DNA from: Isoptericola halotolerans
Lineage (GTDB): Bacteria > Actinomycetota > Actinomycetes > Actinomycetales > Cellulomonadaceae
Assembly (NCBI RefSeq): GCF_013149785.1
Contig: NZ_JABEZU010000001.1
Span: 1,054,001-1,118,000, forward strand
Reading direction: 5' to 3'
DNA: 64,000 nucleotides
This document shows positions 15,294 through 25,568 of this stretch, piece by piece. Both the position numbers and the translations under genes were made by a program. Within the stretch, counting starts at the first letter, position 1, and the number at the start of each line of letters is the position of its first letter. The notes under the pieces are model-generated. The model was not told the DNA's origin. It made no database searches and was given only the letters and a program-made list of their open reading frames with translations.

Positions 15294-16166
15294 GTGCGAC
15301 CCCGCCCTGTGCTCGCCGTAGCGTTCGCCCCTGTCGTCGTCCTCGGCCTGGCCGCGTGCGGCCCCGACGACTCTCCCGCGGAACCCGCGACGTCGGCCGG
15401 TACCGAGGCACCCGCCGGAGCGGTCGGCTGCGACGCCGCCGACCTTCCCACGCTGACGTCCGGCACGCTGACCGTCGGCGCGTCCGATCCCTTCGAGCCC
15501 TGGTACGTCGGCGACCCCGCCGGCGGCGAGGGCTTCGAGTCCGCGCTGGTCTACGAGGTGGCGGACCGGCTGGGCTACGCGGCAGAGGACGTCGAGTGGA
15601 CGTCGGTGACCTTCGAGCAGATCGTCTCGCCGGCGATCAAGACGTTCGACATCGCCGCGTACCAGACGACGATCACCGAGGAGCGTGCCGAGGCGGTCGA
15701 CTTCTCCAGCCCGTACCTCACGAGCCGGCAGGGCGTCATCGTGGCCGACGACGGCGACTACGCCGACGCCACCGGCCTGGCGGACCTGGCCGGGGCGAAG
15801 ATCGGTGTGACCGCCTCGCAGACGTCCCTGGCGGCCGCTGAGCAGGCCTGGGGCGAGGACGCCGACGTGGTGCCCTTCAGCGCCGCCGGTGACGGGATGA
15901 CCGCGCTGACCTCGGGCACCGTGGACGCGATGGTGATGGACGTCGACCAGGGCGTGGCCGCCTCCACCGTGTACTTCCCGGACACCAGCGTCGTCGGGAC
16001 GCTGCCCGACGCCGGCGAACCCGAGCAGCTCGGCCTGGTGCTCGACAAGGACTCCGAGCTCACCGCGTGCGTCTCCGCCGCCGTGGACGAGCTGGAGGCC
16101 GACGGCACCCTGGACGAGCTGCGCACGACGTGGCTCGCCTCGGACGACATCGAGCAGCTCTCCTGA
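15294..16166 (+). CDS. Polar amino acid ABC transporter, substrate-binding lipoprotein
   Basis: A 290-residue family 3 solute-binding protein. The N-terminus is a lipoprotein signal with lipobox LAAC (Cys near 22), so the mature protein is tethered outside the membrane. The binding domain starts at about residue 55 (LTVGASDPFEPWY) and carries the usual SPAIKTFDIAAYQTTITEERAEAVDFS segment of the family. Fit is to polar or acidic/basic amino acids, not resolved further. GTG 15294 has GGAGG 7 nt upstream. The permease gene starts 5 nt after its stop: one operon. Confidence 0.9.
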   Translation: MRPRPVLAVAFAPVVVLGLAACGPDDSPAEPATSAGTEAPAGAVGCDAADLPTLTSGTLTVGASDPFEPWYVGDPAGGEGFESALVYEVADRLGYAAEDVEWTSVTFEQIVSPAIKTFDIAAYQTTITEERAEAVDFSSPYLTSRQGVIVADDGDYADATGLADLAGAKIGVTASQTSLAAAEQAWGEDADVVPFSAAGDGMTALTSGTVDAMVMDVDQGVAASTVYFPDTSVVGTLPDAGEPEQLGLVLDKDSELTACVSAAVDELEADGTLDELRTTWLASDDIEQLS

Positions 16167-16170
16167 GGCG

Positions 16171-17040
16171 ATGACCGACTGGCAGCCGTCGGAGCTCGCC
16201 CGGGAGCGAGAGGCCTTCCGCCGCACCCAGCGGCGCCGGGCGCTCGCCGTGGCGACCGTGGCGACCGCCGTCGTCGTGGGAGCGGTCGCGTACGTCGTGG
16301 CCACGGCGCCGGGCTGGGAACGCGCACGGCAGGCGTTCTTCTCGCCCGAGCGTGCCGTCGAGGTGCTGCCCGAGGTCGCCGAAGGGCTGCTGCTCAACCT
16401 GCGCGTGTGGGTCGTCGCCTCGGTGGTCGGGCTCGTGGTCGGCCTGCTGCTGGCCGTGGTCCGCACCTCGCGGCTGCCCGCGCTCTTCCCGCTGCGGGTG
16501 CTGACGGTGGTCTACGTGGACGTCTTCCGCGGCGTGCCGGTCCTGCTGGTGCTCCTGCTGGCCGGCTTCGGGCTGCCCGCCCTGCGCCTCGAGTGGTTGC
16601 CGGTGAGCGCGGCGTTCCTGGGCGGGCTCGCGATCGTGCTGACGTACACGGCCTACCTGGCGGAGATCTTCCGCGCGGGTATCGAGTCGGTGCACCCCTC
16701 GCAGGTGGCGGCCGCACGCTCGCTCGGTCTCTCCCGTGGGCAGACGGTGCGCCGGGTCGTGCTGCCGCAGGCGGTCCGCAACGTCACGGCGCCGACGGCC
16801 AGCACGCTCGTCTCCCTGCAGAAGGACTCGGGCCTCATCTCGATCCTGGGTGCCGTGGACGCCATCCGGGCCGCGCAGATCGCGACCACCGGGGACTACA
16901 ACTTCACGCCCTACGTCGTGGCCGGCCTGCTGTTCCTCCTGCTGTCGATCCCGCTCACGCGTCTGGTGGACGCCTGGTCCGCGCGGCAGGGCTGGCGCGG
17001 CCGCCTGCGCGGCGTGAGCGGCGGCGGGGTGATCCGATGA
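16171..17040 (+). CDS. Polar amino acid ABC transporter, permease
   Basis: A 289-residue inner-membrane permease of the HisM/GlnP group. There is a cytoplasmic basic head, then five or more hydrophobic segments. The ATPase-docking EAA loop is at about 168-200 (EIFRAGIESVHPSQVAAARSLG continuing to RRVVLPQA). A single permease gene implies a homodimer. Its stop overlaps the ATPase start by 4 nt (ATGA). Confidence 0.9.
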   Translation: MTDWQPSELAREREAFRRTQRRRALAVATVATAVVVGAVAYVVATAPGWERARQAFFSPERAVEVLPEVAEGLLLNLRVWVVASVVGLVVGLLLAVVRTSRLPALFPLRVLTVVYVDVFRGVPVLLVLLLAGFGLPALRLEWLPVSAAFLGGLAIVLTYTAYLAEIFRAGIESVHPSQVAAARSLGLSRGQTVRRVVLPQAVRNVTAPTASTLVSLQKDSGLISILGAVDAIRAAQIATTGDYNFTPYVVAGLLFLLLSIPLTRLVDAWSARQGWRGRLRGVSGGGVIR

Positions 17041-17792
17041 GCGCGTCGCTGCTGTCGTTGCGCGGCGTGCGCAAGACCTATCCCGGCCCCGGCAGGGGGG
17101 CGGCGCCCAAGGTCGTGCTCGACGGCGTCGACCTCGACGTCACCGAGCACGAGTGCGTCGTGCTGATCGGGGCGTCGGGGTCCGGCAAGTCGACCCTGCT
17201 GCGGGTGATCGACCTGCTCGAGGAGGTCGACGACGGCCAGGTGCTCCTCGACGGTGTCGACGTGGCCGACCCGTGGGTGGACGCGAACGCTGCCCGGGCA
17301 CGCATGGCGATGGTGTTCCAGCAGTACAACCTGTTCCCGCACCTGCGCGTCCTCGACAACGTCACCCTCGCGCTCCGGCTGGTGCACGGCCGCGGCCGGG
17401 CGGAGGCCGCGGCGTCCGGCCTGGCCATGCTGGAGAAGGTGGGGCTGGCGCACAAGGCACGTGCCTACCCGGACGAGCTCTCGGGCGGGGAGCAGCAGCG
17501 AGCGGCCATCGCGCGGGCGCTGGTCGGCGCGCCGGAGCTGCTGCTCCTGGACGAGGTGACCTCCGCGCTCGACCCCGAGCTGGTGGGCGAGGTCCTCGAC
17601 CTGCTGGTCGCGCTGCGCGACGAGGGCACGACGATGGTGGTCGCCACGCACGAGATGGGGTTCGCACGCGAGGTCGCCGACGAGGTGGTGTTCCTGCACG
17701 ACGGCCAGGTCCACGAACGTGGTACCCCGGCACAGGTGCTCGACGACCCGCAGCGGGAGCGTACCCGCGACTTCCTGCGTCGCCTGCGCTGA
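17037..17792 (+). CDS. Polar amino acid ABC transporter, ATP-binding protein
   Basis: A 251-residue ABC ATPase. Walker A GASGSGKST is at about 43-51, the Q-loop is in MVFQQYNLFPH, the signature is ELSGGEQQR at about 148, Walker B LLLLDEVTSALD follows, and the switch His is in ATHEMGFA. The QQYNLFPH segment is typical of GlnQ/HisP-type amino acid importers. The ATG overlaps the permease stop, completing a binding protein-permease-ATPase operon. Confidence 0.92.
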   Translation: MSASLLSLRGVRKTYPGPGRGAAPKVVLDGVDLDVTEHECVVLIGASGSGKSTLLRVIDLLEEVDDGQVLLDGVDVADPWVDANAARARMAMVFQQYNLFPHLRVLDNVTLALRLVHGRGRAEAAASGLAMLEKVGLAHKARAYPDELSGGEQQRAAIARALVGAPELLLLDEVTSALDPELVGEVLDLLVALRDEGTTMVVATHEMGFAREVADEVVFLHDGQVHERGTPAQVLDDPQRERTRDFLRRLR

Positions 17793-17816
17793 GGCTCCGG
17801 AGGGCGTGCTCGCGGC

Positions 17817-18197
17817 TCAGGCCCCGTAGGCGTCCTTGACCACCAGGACGGGCACGGGGGAGTCGAGCAGGACCCGTTGCGTCGTGGTTCCCATGAGGAA
17901 CGTGCCCTGGCTGGAGCGCTTGCGCGAACCGAGGACGACGAGCGTCGCCCCGGTCGACTCGGCGGCGTCCAGGATGGCGTCCGCGGGCTCGGTGAGCTCG
18001 TCGCGGGAGGTCACGACCGGGACGGCGCCGGCGTCGGCCAGCAGGGCCGTCAGCTCCGGGGGCGACGGGACGTCGGCAGGTTGCGGGTCCAGCACGAGCA
18101 CGTGCAGCGGCAGGTCGCGACGCTCGGCCTCCGCCAGCGCCGCGCGGACTGCCGCCTCGCCGTGCGGGGAGACGTTGTAGGCCACGAGCACGGTCAT
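17817..18197 (-). CDS. Universal stress protein (UspA family)
   Basis: A 126-residue single-domain Usp. The N-terminal strand is TVLVAYNVSPHGEAAVRAAL and the C-terminal nucleotide loop is LGSRKRSSQGTFLMGTTTQRVL, matching G-x2-x-G-x8/9-G-S/T only loosely (the second G is shifted), so ATP binding is uncertain. It lies 13 bp downstream of the exchanger gene and is probably cotranscribed with it. The role is presumably in stress survival. Confidence 0.82.
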   Translation of the reverse strand: MTVLVAYNVSPHGEAAVRAALAEAERRDLPLHVLVLDPQPADVPSPPELTALLADAGAVPVVTSRDELTEPADAILDAAESTGATLVVLGSRKRSSQGTFLMGTTTQRVLLDSPVPVLVVKDAYGA

Positions 18198-18210
18198 GGG
18201 ACCAACTCTG

Positions 18211-19326
18211 TCACACCTGTCGCCGCCCGCGGCGCAGCCCCAGCTCGTAGGCCGCCAGGGCGACGAGCCACACGGCCGTCACCGGCAGCACGAACCAGAG
18301 CATGGTGGCGCTGAAGGGTTGCAGCGCGGCGTGCTCGGTGGCGGCCAGCAGGACGAACGTGAGGTAGGCGAGGTACAGGGCCACGAAGAGGGCGCCCTCC
18401 CAACGCTTGATGATCTGTCCGGTGAAGGCCACCGGCAGCAGCGCCAGGGCGACCGCCACCATGAGCGGCAGATCGAAGTGCACGGCTGCGGGATCGACGC
18501 CGATCCCGCCCGGCGAGATGACGGCGGTCAGCCCCAGGACGGCGCCGATGTTGAAGATGTTGCTGCCCACGATGTTCCCGACCGCCAGGTCTCGCTCGCC
18601 CCGCCGCACGGCGATGATGCTCGTGGCGAGCTCGGGCAGCGAGGTCCCCACGGCGACGACCGTCAGCCCGATGACGAGCTCGCTCACCCCGAAGGTCGTG
18701 GCGATCTCGGTGGCCGCCCGCACGAGGAGCTGGGCGCCGGTCACCAGCAGCGCCACCCCGACCGCGACCAGCACCACGTCGACCAGGACGGAGCGTGCAC
18801 GGGTGGTGCGGAACCGGCTCGTGGCGCCCTGACCGCCGGCGGTGTCCTCGGGCGCCGGCGGTCGGTCGGTCCAGCCGCGCCGGGAGCGCAGCACCGTGAC
18901 GACGACGTAGCCGACCAGCAGCACGAGCAGCACGACGCCGTCCACGGTGCTGATCGTGCCGTCGAGGGCGAGCACCAGCGCGAGGACGGACAGCGCGATC
19001 ATCACCGGGATGTCGGTGCGGACGACGCGGGAGGTGACCGCCAGCGGGACGACGATCGCCGAGATGCCCAGGACCAGCAGGATGTTGGCGATGTTGCTGC
19101 CGACGACGTTGCCGATCGCCAGGCCGGGGGAGCCCGACAGCGCTGCGCCGGCGCTGACGGCGAGCTCGGGGCTCGACGTCGCGAAGGACACCACCGTCAG
19201 TCCGACCACCAGGGCGGACATCCCCATCGTGCGCGCGAGGGAGGCTGCCCCGCGGACGAGGGACTCCCCGCCGCCGACGAGCAGCACGAAGCCGGCGAGG
19301 AGCAGCAGGACGCTCGAGAGGCTCAC
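18211..19326 (-). CDS. Na+/Ca2+ exchanger-type antiporter (CaCA, YrbG-like)
   Basis: A 371-residue membrane protein with two homologous halves of about five helices each. The alpha repeats are visible: SFATSSPELAVS with GNVVGSNIANILLVLG in the first half, and GTSLPELATS with GNIVGSNIFNIGAVLG in the second. The acidic residues in these repeats form the cation site. A cytoplasmic loop near 150-175 is hydrophilic. It should export Ca2+ or a similar ion against Na+ or H+. It is in a same-strand run with sufE upstream and the Usp gene downstream. Confidence 0.88.
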   Translation of the reverse strand: MSLSSVLLLLAGFVLLVGGGESLVRGAASLARTMGMSALVVGLTVVSFATSSPELAVSAGAALSGSPGLAIGNVVGSNIANILLVLGISAIVVPLAVTSRVVRTDIPVMIALSVLALVLALDGTISTVDGVVLLVLLVGYVVVTVLRSRRGWTDRPPAPEDTAGGQGATSRFRTTRARSVLVDVVLVAVGVALLVTGAQLLVRAATEIATTFGVSELVIGLTVVAVGTSLPELATSIIAVRRGERDLAVGNIVGSNIFNIGAVLGLTAVISPGGIGVDPAAVHFDLPLMVAVALALLPVAFTGQIIKRWEGALFVALYLAYLTFVLLAATEHAALQPFSATMLWFVLPVTAVWLVALAAYELGLRRGRRQV

Positions 19327-19393
19327 GCGCCCAGGGTACGGGCGGGTGAGCCTCTCGGCGGGTCGGGCACAGGGAGCAGCGCGGGGAGTCCCG

Positions 19394-19849
19394 TCAGGAC
19401 GCTGCCAGCTGTTCGACGACCTGGCGCTTGGCGCGGGTCAGCATCCCTGCCATCCCGTTGAGGCGCAGCGCGCTGACCGCGCGGGTCAGGCCGAGCTGCA
19501 GCGGGAACTCCTCGGGCACGTCGAGGACCTGCCGGGGCGTGAGTCCGGACAGGCCCTGCGCCAGGATCGAGGCGAAGCCCCGGGTGGTGGGGGCCTCCGG
19601 CGGGGCCGAGGCGTAGAAGTGCACGACGTCGCCGTCCACCTCCGCGAAGGCGCGCACCGGTGACTGGCACTCCTCGACCTTCTCCAGCAGGCCGGGTGCC
19701 AGGGCGTACCGCTCGGGCAGCTCGGGCAGCTCGCGGGAGAACTCGAGCAGGAGCTGGAGCCGGTCGGGCTCGCTCAGCGCCAGGAAGTCCTCGCGGATCT
19801 CGGCGAGCTGTGCGGGCAGCTCGGCGGTGGTGGGCGCGTCGTCGGTCAT
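19394..19849 (-). CDS. SufE family sulfur acceptor protein
   Basis: A 151-residue SufE-fold protein. The sulfur-accepting cysteine is in VEECQSPV near residue 60, followed by the FYASAPPEAPTTRGFASIL segment typical of SufE. It can take persulfide sulfur from a desulfurase; in actinobacteria this copy sits beside sseA (like Rv3284/Rv3283), so it may work with that sulfurtransferase. ATG 19849 was chosen by family length. It lies 29 bp downstream of sseA. Confidence 0.88.
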   Translation of the reverse strand: MTDDAPTTAELPAQLAEIREDFLALSEPDRLQLLLEFSRELPELPERYALAPGLLEKVEECQSPVRAFAEVDGDVVHFYASAPPEAPTTRGFASILAQGLSGLTPRQVLDVPEEFPLQLGLTRAVSALRLNGMAGMLTRAKRQVVEQLAAS

Positions 19850-19878
19850 GGTCCCAGTGTCCCTCAGGTGCCCCGGTC

Positions 19879-20802
19879 TCAGGCGGCCCGGCGCGGTGCC
19901 TCGCCCGGCTGGTCGCCGGCGACGATCGGCACGCGCACCGCGTTGCCCCACTCGGTCCAGGAGCCGTCGTAGTTGCGCACGTCCGTCAGGCCCAGGAGGA
20001 AGTGCAGCGCGAACCAGGTGTGGCTGGAGCGCTCGCCGATGCGGCAGTAGGTGATGACCTTGTCCTCGGCGCGGATGCCGAGCCCGCCCTCGGAGGGGTC
20101 GGAGAGGTAGATCTTCTCGAGCTCGGCGCGCGGCTTGTAGGTGCCGTCCTCGGCCACGGCCGTGGCCCAGGGGACGTTGTGCGCGGTGGGGATGTGGCCG
20201 CCGCGCAGCACACCCTCCTCGGGGTAGTCCGGGATGTGCAGGCGCTCGCCGGTGAACTCCTGCGGCGAGCGGATGTCCACGAGCGGGCCGTTGCCGAGGT
20301 GGGCGAGCACGTCCTCCTTGAACGCGCGGAAGGTGGAGTCGTCGCGGTCCACGGCGGGGTAGCCCGCCGGCTCGGGCGCGGGCACGTCGGTGGTCAGCTC
20401 CCGGCCCTCGGCGACCCACAGGTTGCGGCCGCCGTCGAGGAGGCGGACGTCCTCGTGCCCGAACAGGGTGAAGACCCAGGCGGTGTAGGCGGCCCACCAG
20501 TTGTTCTTGTCGCCGTACAGCACGATGGTCGTGTCGCGCCCGATGCCCTTGGAGCCGAGCAGGTCGGCGAACCCGGGGCCGTCGAGGTAGTCGCGCTCCA
20601 CCGGGAGCAGGAGGTCGGTGTGCCAGTCGACCTTGACCGCGCCCGGGATGTGGCCGGTCTCGTAGAGCAGCACGTCCTCGTCGGACTCGACGACCACGAG
20701 GCCGGGGTCGTCGAGGTGGTCGGCGAGCCACTCGGTGGTGACGAGGCGCTCGGGGTGGGCGTACTCCTGCAGGCGGGGGTTCGGGTCCAGGGGTGCGGGC
20801 AT
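19879..20802 (-). CDS. sseA: Thiosulfate/mercaptopyruvate sulfurtransferase SseA
   Basis: A 307-residue double-rhodanese protein. The N-terminal rhodanese domain (about 20-150) is inactive; the C-terminal domain carries the active-site cysteine in [14 protein letters not shown] near 240. The CRxGxR loop is the thiosulfate-type rather than the CGSGVT of mercaptopyruvate enzymes. It should transfer sulfane sulfur to cyanide, thiols or SufE. ATG 20802 has GGAGGACAC upstream on the minus strand. It is divergent from the GAF regulator. Confidence 0.88.
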   Translation of the reverse strand: MPAPLDPNPRLQEYAHPERLVTTEWLADHLDDPGLVVVESDEDVLLYETGHIPGAVKVDWHTDLLLPVERDYLDGPGFADLLGSKGIGRDTTIVLYGDKNNWWAAYTAWVFTLFGHEDVRLLDGGRNLWVAEGRELTTDVPAPEPAGYPAVDRDDSTFRAFKEDVLAHLGNGPLVDIRSPQEFTGERLHIPDYPEEGVLRGGHIPTAHNVPWATAVAEDGTYKPRAELEKIYLSDPSEGGLGIRAEDKVITYCRIGERSSHTWFALHFLLGLTDVRNYDGSWTEWGNAVRVPIVAGDQPGEAPRRAA

Positions 20803-20890
20803 GGTGTCCTCCGGTGGGTGCGTGGTCGGTGCCGCGTGGTCTGCCCACACCCTAGGCAGGCATCCACCAGCGACGACACCCGCCGTCCAT

Positions 20891-20960
20891 GATGTGGGAC
20901 CAGGATGTGAGACAGGTGCGCACGACGGGCGGTCGCGGCCGGCGCGCGGCTGCCTACACT
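20891..20960 (+). promoter_or_regulatory. Direct repeats and -10 upstream of the GAF regulator
   Basis: GATGTG(G/A)GAC occurs at 20891-20900 and 20904-20913, 13 bp apart, and ends in TGAGACA. A TACACT -10 is at 20955-20960 with no good -35. The repeats sit about 50-70 bp before the start, an activator position; autoregulation or sseA control is possible. Confidence 0.4.
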
Positions 20961-20994
20961 GACAGCACCACCGCACGACGACGTCGGAGGCGCC

Positions 20995-22281
20995 ATGCTG
21001 GACCCCGTTGCCGGGCAGGAGCCCGCCGCTCCTCGCACGCCCCCTGCGGGCCCCGCCCGCACGGCCCGGCGCGACCGGCGTTCGGTGCGTACCGCCTACG
21101 ACAGGTTCCTCGGCACGGGGTCCCTCGCACCCGGGATCGACCCCCTCGTGGCCGCCTCCTGGCGACGCAGCCTGCTCAGCGGCGTCGACCCCGACGCGCC
21201 GCACGCGGACGGCGGGATCGACGACCGCGCGCTCGACGACTACCGCACGACCCACCCGCTGGCACCGTTCATGCCGCTCGTCCGCGACCTCGTCGTCGAC
21301 CCCGCCCGTGACGACGGGCTGGTCGTCGCGATCGGCGACGACGTCGGCCGGCTCCTGTGGGTCGAGGGCGACACCCGCACCCGCACGACGGCGGAACGGG
21401 TCGGGTTCGTCGCCGGAGCGCTCTGGCGCGAGGAGGACGTCGGCACCAACGCCCCCGGCACGGCCCTGGCCACCCGGCGGGCCGTCCAGGTGCTGGGCGC
21501 CGAGCACTTCTCCCGACCGGTCCAGTCGCTCAACTGTGCCGCCGCGCCCATCCGCACCCCCGACGGTCAGGTCCTCGGTGTGCTGGACGTGACCGGGGGC
21601 CGCGCCGCCGCCTCACGGGTCGTGCTCTCCCTCGTCCGGGCGACCGTCGCCAGCCTCGAGCGTGAGCTCGCCGGGCGTGGCCCGGCTCCCGTCGCCCGCG
21701 CCGGCAGCACCCCTGTGCTGCGGCTCCTCGGCGCACCGGTCCTCCGCGGTTCCCACGGCGACCAGCGGCTCTCGCCGCGGCACGCCGAGATCCTCGCGCT
21801 GCTCGGCGCCCACCCCCGGGGGGTCACCGCCGAGGAGCTCGCCGTGCTGCTGCACCCCGGTGACCTGTCCGACGTCGCGGTCCGCGCCGAGATCTCCCGC
21901 CTGCGCCGGGCCGCCGCCGGGATCGTCACCGGCTCGCGCCCCTACCGGCTCGCCCCCGGCGCACGCAGCGACGTCGACGTCGTGCGCGAGCTCCTCGCCG
22001 TCGGACGGACCACGCAGGCGCTCGCCGTCTACTCCGGACCGCTGCTGCCCCGCTCGGTCGCCCCCGGTGTCGAACGCCTGCGGGCCGAGCTGACCGCGGA
22101 GGTGCGCTCCGCCGTCGTCGGCAGCGCCGACCCGGCCGCCCTCGACGCCTGGACCAGGACGGACGAAGGTGCCGACGACGTGGAGGCCTGGGCGCTCCTG
22201 GTGCGCCGTGCCGATCACGGCAGCCCGCTGTGGCACCGTGCGCGAGCCCACCTCGCCGTCGTCGACGCGGCCCTGCGTTGA
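20995..22281 (+). CDS. GAF-domain transcriptional regulator (AcoR-like N-terminus, winged-helix C-terminus)
   Basis: A 428-residue regulator. Residues 30-90 resemble the AcoR/Fis-activator head ([16 protein letters not shown]), a GAF domain covers about 95-220 ([43 protein letters not shown]). Instead of the AAA+ and Fis domains of AcoR it has an OmpR/BTAD-like winged helix at about 255-330 ([28 protein letters not shown]). It is therefore not a sigma-54 activator. The next gene on the same strand is an aldehyde dehydrogenase, as in many actinobacteria, so it probably senses an aldehyde or alcohol-related signal. Confidence 0.85.
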   Translation: MLDPVAGQEPAAPRTPPAGPARTARRDRRSVRTAYDRFLGTGSLAPGIDPLVAASWRRSLLSGVDPDAPHADGGIDDRALDDYRTTHPLAPFMPLVRDLVVDPARDDGLVVAIGDDVGRLLWVEGDTRTRTTAERVGFVAGALWREEDVGTNAPGTALATRRAVQVLGAEHFSRPVQSLNCAAAPIRTPDGQVLGVLDVTGGRAAASRVVLSLVRATVASLERELAGRGPAPVARAGSTPVLRLLGAPVLRGSHGDQRLSPRHAEILALLGAHPRGVTAEELAVLLHPGDLSDVAVRAEISRLRRAAAGIVTGSRPYRLAPGARSDVDVVRELLAVGRTTQALAVYSGPLLPRSVAPGVERLRAELTAEVRSAVVGSADPAALDAWTRTDEGADDVEAWALLVRRADHGSPLWHRARAHLAVVDAALR

Positions 22282-22314
22282 GCGTCACAGCGCGGCGCTC
22301 CCCTCACCCCGGCC

Positions 22315-22377
22315 GCTGCAACGAGGCTGCAACCCTCCGCCGCCTAGCGTGAGCGCCACGGCGCGAGGAAGCGCCGT
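22315..22377 (+). promoter_or_regulatory. Operator, promoter and 5' hairpin of the aldehyde dehydrogenase gene
   Basis: GCTGCAAC is repeated at 22315-22322 and 22326-22333, 11 bp apart, i.e. one helical turn. A TAGCGT -10 is at 22345-22350, so the repeats overlap the -35 region. A 7-bp hairpin (ACGGCGC/GCGCCGT, 22358-22377) lies in the leader. The GAF regulator is the obvious candidate binder. Confidence 0.45.
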
Positions 22378-22432
22378 CGTCGGGCCCAGGGAGCCGACCG
22401 GGCCGACGCGAGTGCGCGAGGAGGCAGCACGC

Positions 22433-23956
<1,524 letters not shown>

Positions 23957-23959
23957 GCC

Positions 23960-24373
23960 ATGGCCGAGGCGACACGCGTCGCCGTCACCGGCGCCGCGGC
24001 CGAGCTCCTCGCTCGGCTGCGGCGCCGCCACGGCGAGCTGATGTTCCACCAGTCCGGCGGCTGCTGCGACGGGTCCAGCCCCATGTGCTACCCGGACGGC
24101 GACTTCCTCACCGGGGACGCGGACGTCCACCTGGGCGACCTGACGGTGGCGGACAGCGCGGACGGGCCCGGTGCCGGCGGGACCGGTACCTCGTTCACCG
24201 TGCCGGTCTGGATGAGCCGGGCCCAGTTCGAGTACTGGAGCCACACCCACCTGACGATCGACGTCGTGCCCGGGCGTGGCGCCGGGTTCAGCGTGGAGGC
24301 ACCCGAGGGGGTGCGGTTCCTCATCCGCTCACGGTTGTTCACGGACGCCGAGGCCGCGGCCCTGCGCGACTGA
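23960..24373 (+). CDS. DUF779 protein
   Basis: A 137-residue cytosolic protein with the conserved DUF779 core: FHQSGGCCDGSSPMCYPDGDFL near residues 29-50 and WSHTHLTIDVVPGRGAGFSVE near 95-115. The paired cysteines and histidines suggest metal or redox chemistry, but the function is unknown. The gene begins 3 nt after the aldehyde dehydrogenase stop; this pairing is conserved, implying a helper role for that enzyme. Confidence 0.88.
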   Translation: MAEATRVAVTGAAAELLARLRRRHGELMFHQSGGCCDGSSPMCYPDGDFLTGDADVHLGDLTVADSADGPGAGGTGTSFTVPVWMSRAQFEYWSHTHLTIDVVPGRGAGFSVEAPEGVRFLIRSRLFTDAEAAALRD

Positions 24374-24433
24374 CGGCGTCTCCATCGGGGGCCGGGGGGC
24401 CCGACGGGGTACCGCGCCACCACCCCGACCCGC

Positions 24434-24439
24434 TATGTT
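24434..24439 (+). promoter_or_regulatory. Putative -10 of a leaderless mRNA
   Basis: TATGTT followed by 7 nt and the GTG at 24447. The ATG inside this hexamer (24435) is therefore unlikely to be the start. Confidence 0.5.
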
Positions 24440-24446
24440 GCACTTC

Positions 24447-25484
24447 GTGAGCACCGAAGCAGAGGCCTTCCCGTCCGTCTCGTCGTTGCCGGCATGGCTC
24501 GTCCCGTCCGTGTACCTGAACTGGTCCACCGACTGGCTGAACGAGTCCATCGCGATCGCGACCCGTTCCTCCACGCACACCCTGCCGGGCGGACCGGACG
24601 GTCCCAAGCGGGGCGACGTCGTCGTCACCGTGCTGGGTGACGCGGGTGTCGTGGCCTCCGTGGAGCTCATGGGATCGTCCGACGGGGACTCCTGGGTCAC
24701 CGACGAGCTGTTCGGACCCGACCGGCCGATCGTGTGGGCCGACCTCTTCGACGGCGCAGACGCCTACATCGGCTCGTCCGGGTGGCTGCCCGCCGAGCAC
24801 GCCCGCGCCGTCCTGGACGGCGTCGCGAACCAGTTCCACGACGGCCCGGTGCACACCATCGACCCGGGTGACTGCGCCGAGGGCACGGCAGCCCCCGACG
24901 TGCACGTGCTGCGCGTCCTCGGCCACCGCGCCGTCTCCGGCTGGGCGATGCGCCGCGAGGAGCGCTGCGCCACCTGCGAGCGGTTCGTCGACGTGCACGA
25001 GCTGCAGGCGCACGACGACGGCGCGGTCCGGCTCGGCACCACGACGGCCGGGGGGCGCACCCTCGAGCAGGTTATCCGCGACGTGCACCTGATGTGCTCG
25101 CCGTGCCACGAGCTGATGCACGCACACTCCGTCTCCGCCCAGCGCGCACGCCTGCGCCCGCAGTGCCCCGGCTGCGGGGTCCGCGGCCGGACCAAGCGCA
25201 TCGTGTGGGGCATGACCTTCTCCGACGACGTCGTCAGCTCCGAGCCCGACGTCGTGTACGGCGGCTTCGAGGTCCCCGTCCCGGCGCCCGACTGGTACTG
25301 CACCGAGTGCCACGCCAACTTCGGCACCACCGTCGTCGCGACCCGGGTGCTGGACTCCGAGGGCCCGGCCGTGCCGCAGCCGGTCACGGGCGCGATCACC
25401 CGTGTCGGCGAGGTCGACCTCGAGGCGCCCCCCGCCGAGCCGGACGGCGTCGAGACGCGCTGGGAGCCCGTCGAAGGCGTCTGA
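24447..25484 (+). CDS. Protein of unknown function with paired CxxC zinc modules
   Basis: A 345-residue protein I do not recognise. The first half is acidic without clear motif. From about residue 170 there are three cysteine pairs: CATC, then CSPCHEL(M)H, then CPGC and CTEC. The HLMCSPCHELMHAHS segment looks like the second half of an HNH or zinc-finger nuclease, but a full HNH is not evident. There is no signal peptide or membrane helix. An in-frame ATG at 24435 exists; the GTG at 24447 was preferred because a -10 element covers that ATG. It ends 4 nt before a long hairpin. Confidence 0.6.
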   Translation: MSTEAEAFPSVSSLPAWLVPSVYLNWSTDWLNESIAIATRSSTHTLPGGPDGPKRGDVVVTVLGDAGVVASVELMGSSDGDSWVTDELFGPDRPIVWADLFDGADAYIGSSGWLPAEHARAVLDGVANQFHDGPVHTIDPGDCAEGTAAPDVHVLRVLGHRAVSGWAMRREERCATCERFVDVHELQAHDDGAVRLGTTTAGGRTLEQVIRDVHLMCSPCHELMHAHSVSAQRARLRPQCPGCGVRGRTKRIVWGMTFSDDVVSSEPDVVYGGFEVPVPAPDWYCTECHANFGTTVVATRVLDSEGPAVPQPVTGAITRVGEVDLEAPPAEPDGVETRWEPVEGV

Positions 25485-25488
25485 TCGC

Positions 25489-25548
25489 TTCGGTACGACG
25501 CGGCCGGGTCGGCACACCTGCTTGCCGACCCGGCCGCGTCGTACCGAA
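25489..25548. terminator. Very long perfect hairpin (26-bp arms)
   Basis: Arms 25489-25514 and 25523-25548 are perfectly complementary over 26 bp with an 8-nt loop. It lies 4 nt after the stop of the upstream gene and 20 nt past the stop of the convergent HNH gene, so it probably ends both transcripts. There is no U-run. Confidence 0.8.
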
Positions 25549-25568
25549 CAGATCGTCGAAGCCGCTGA

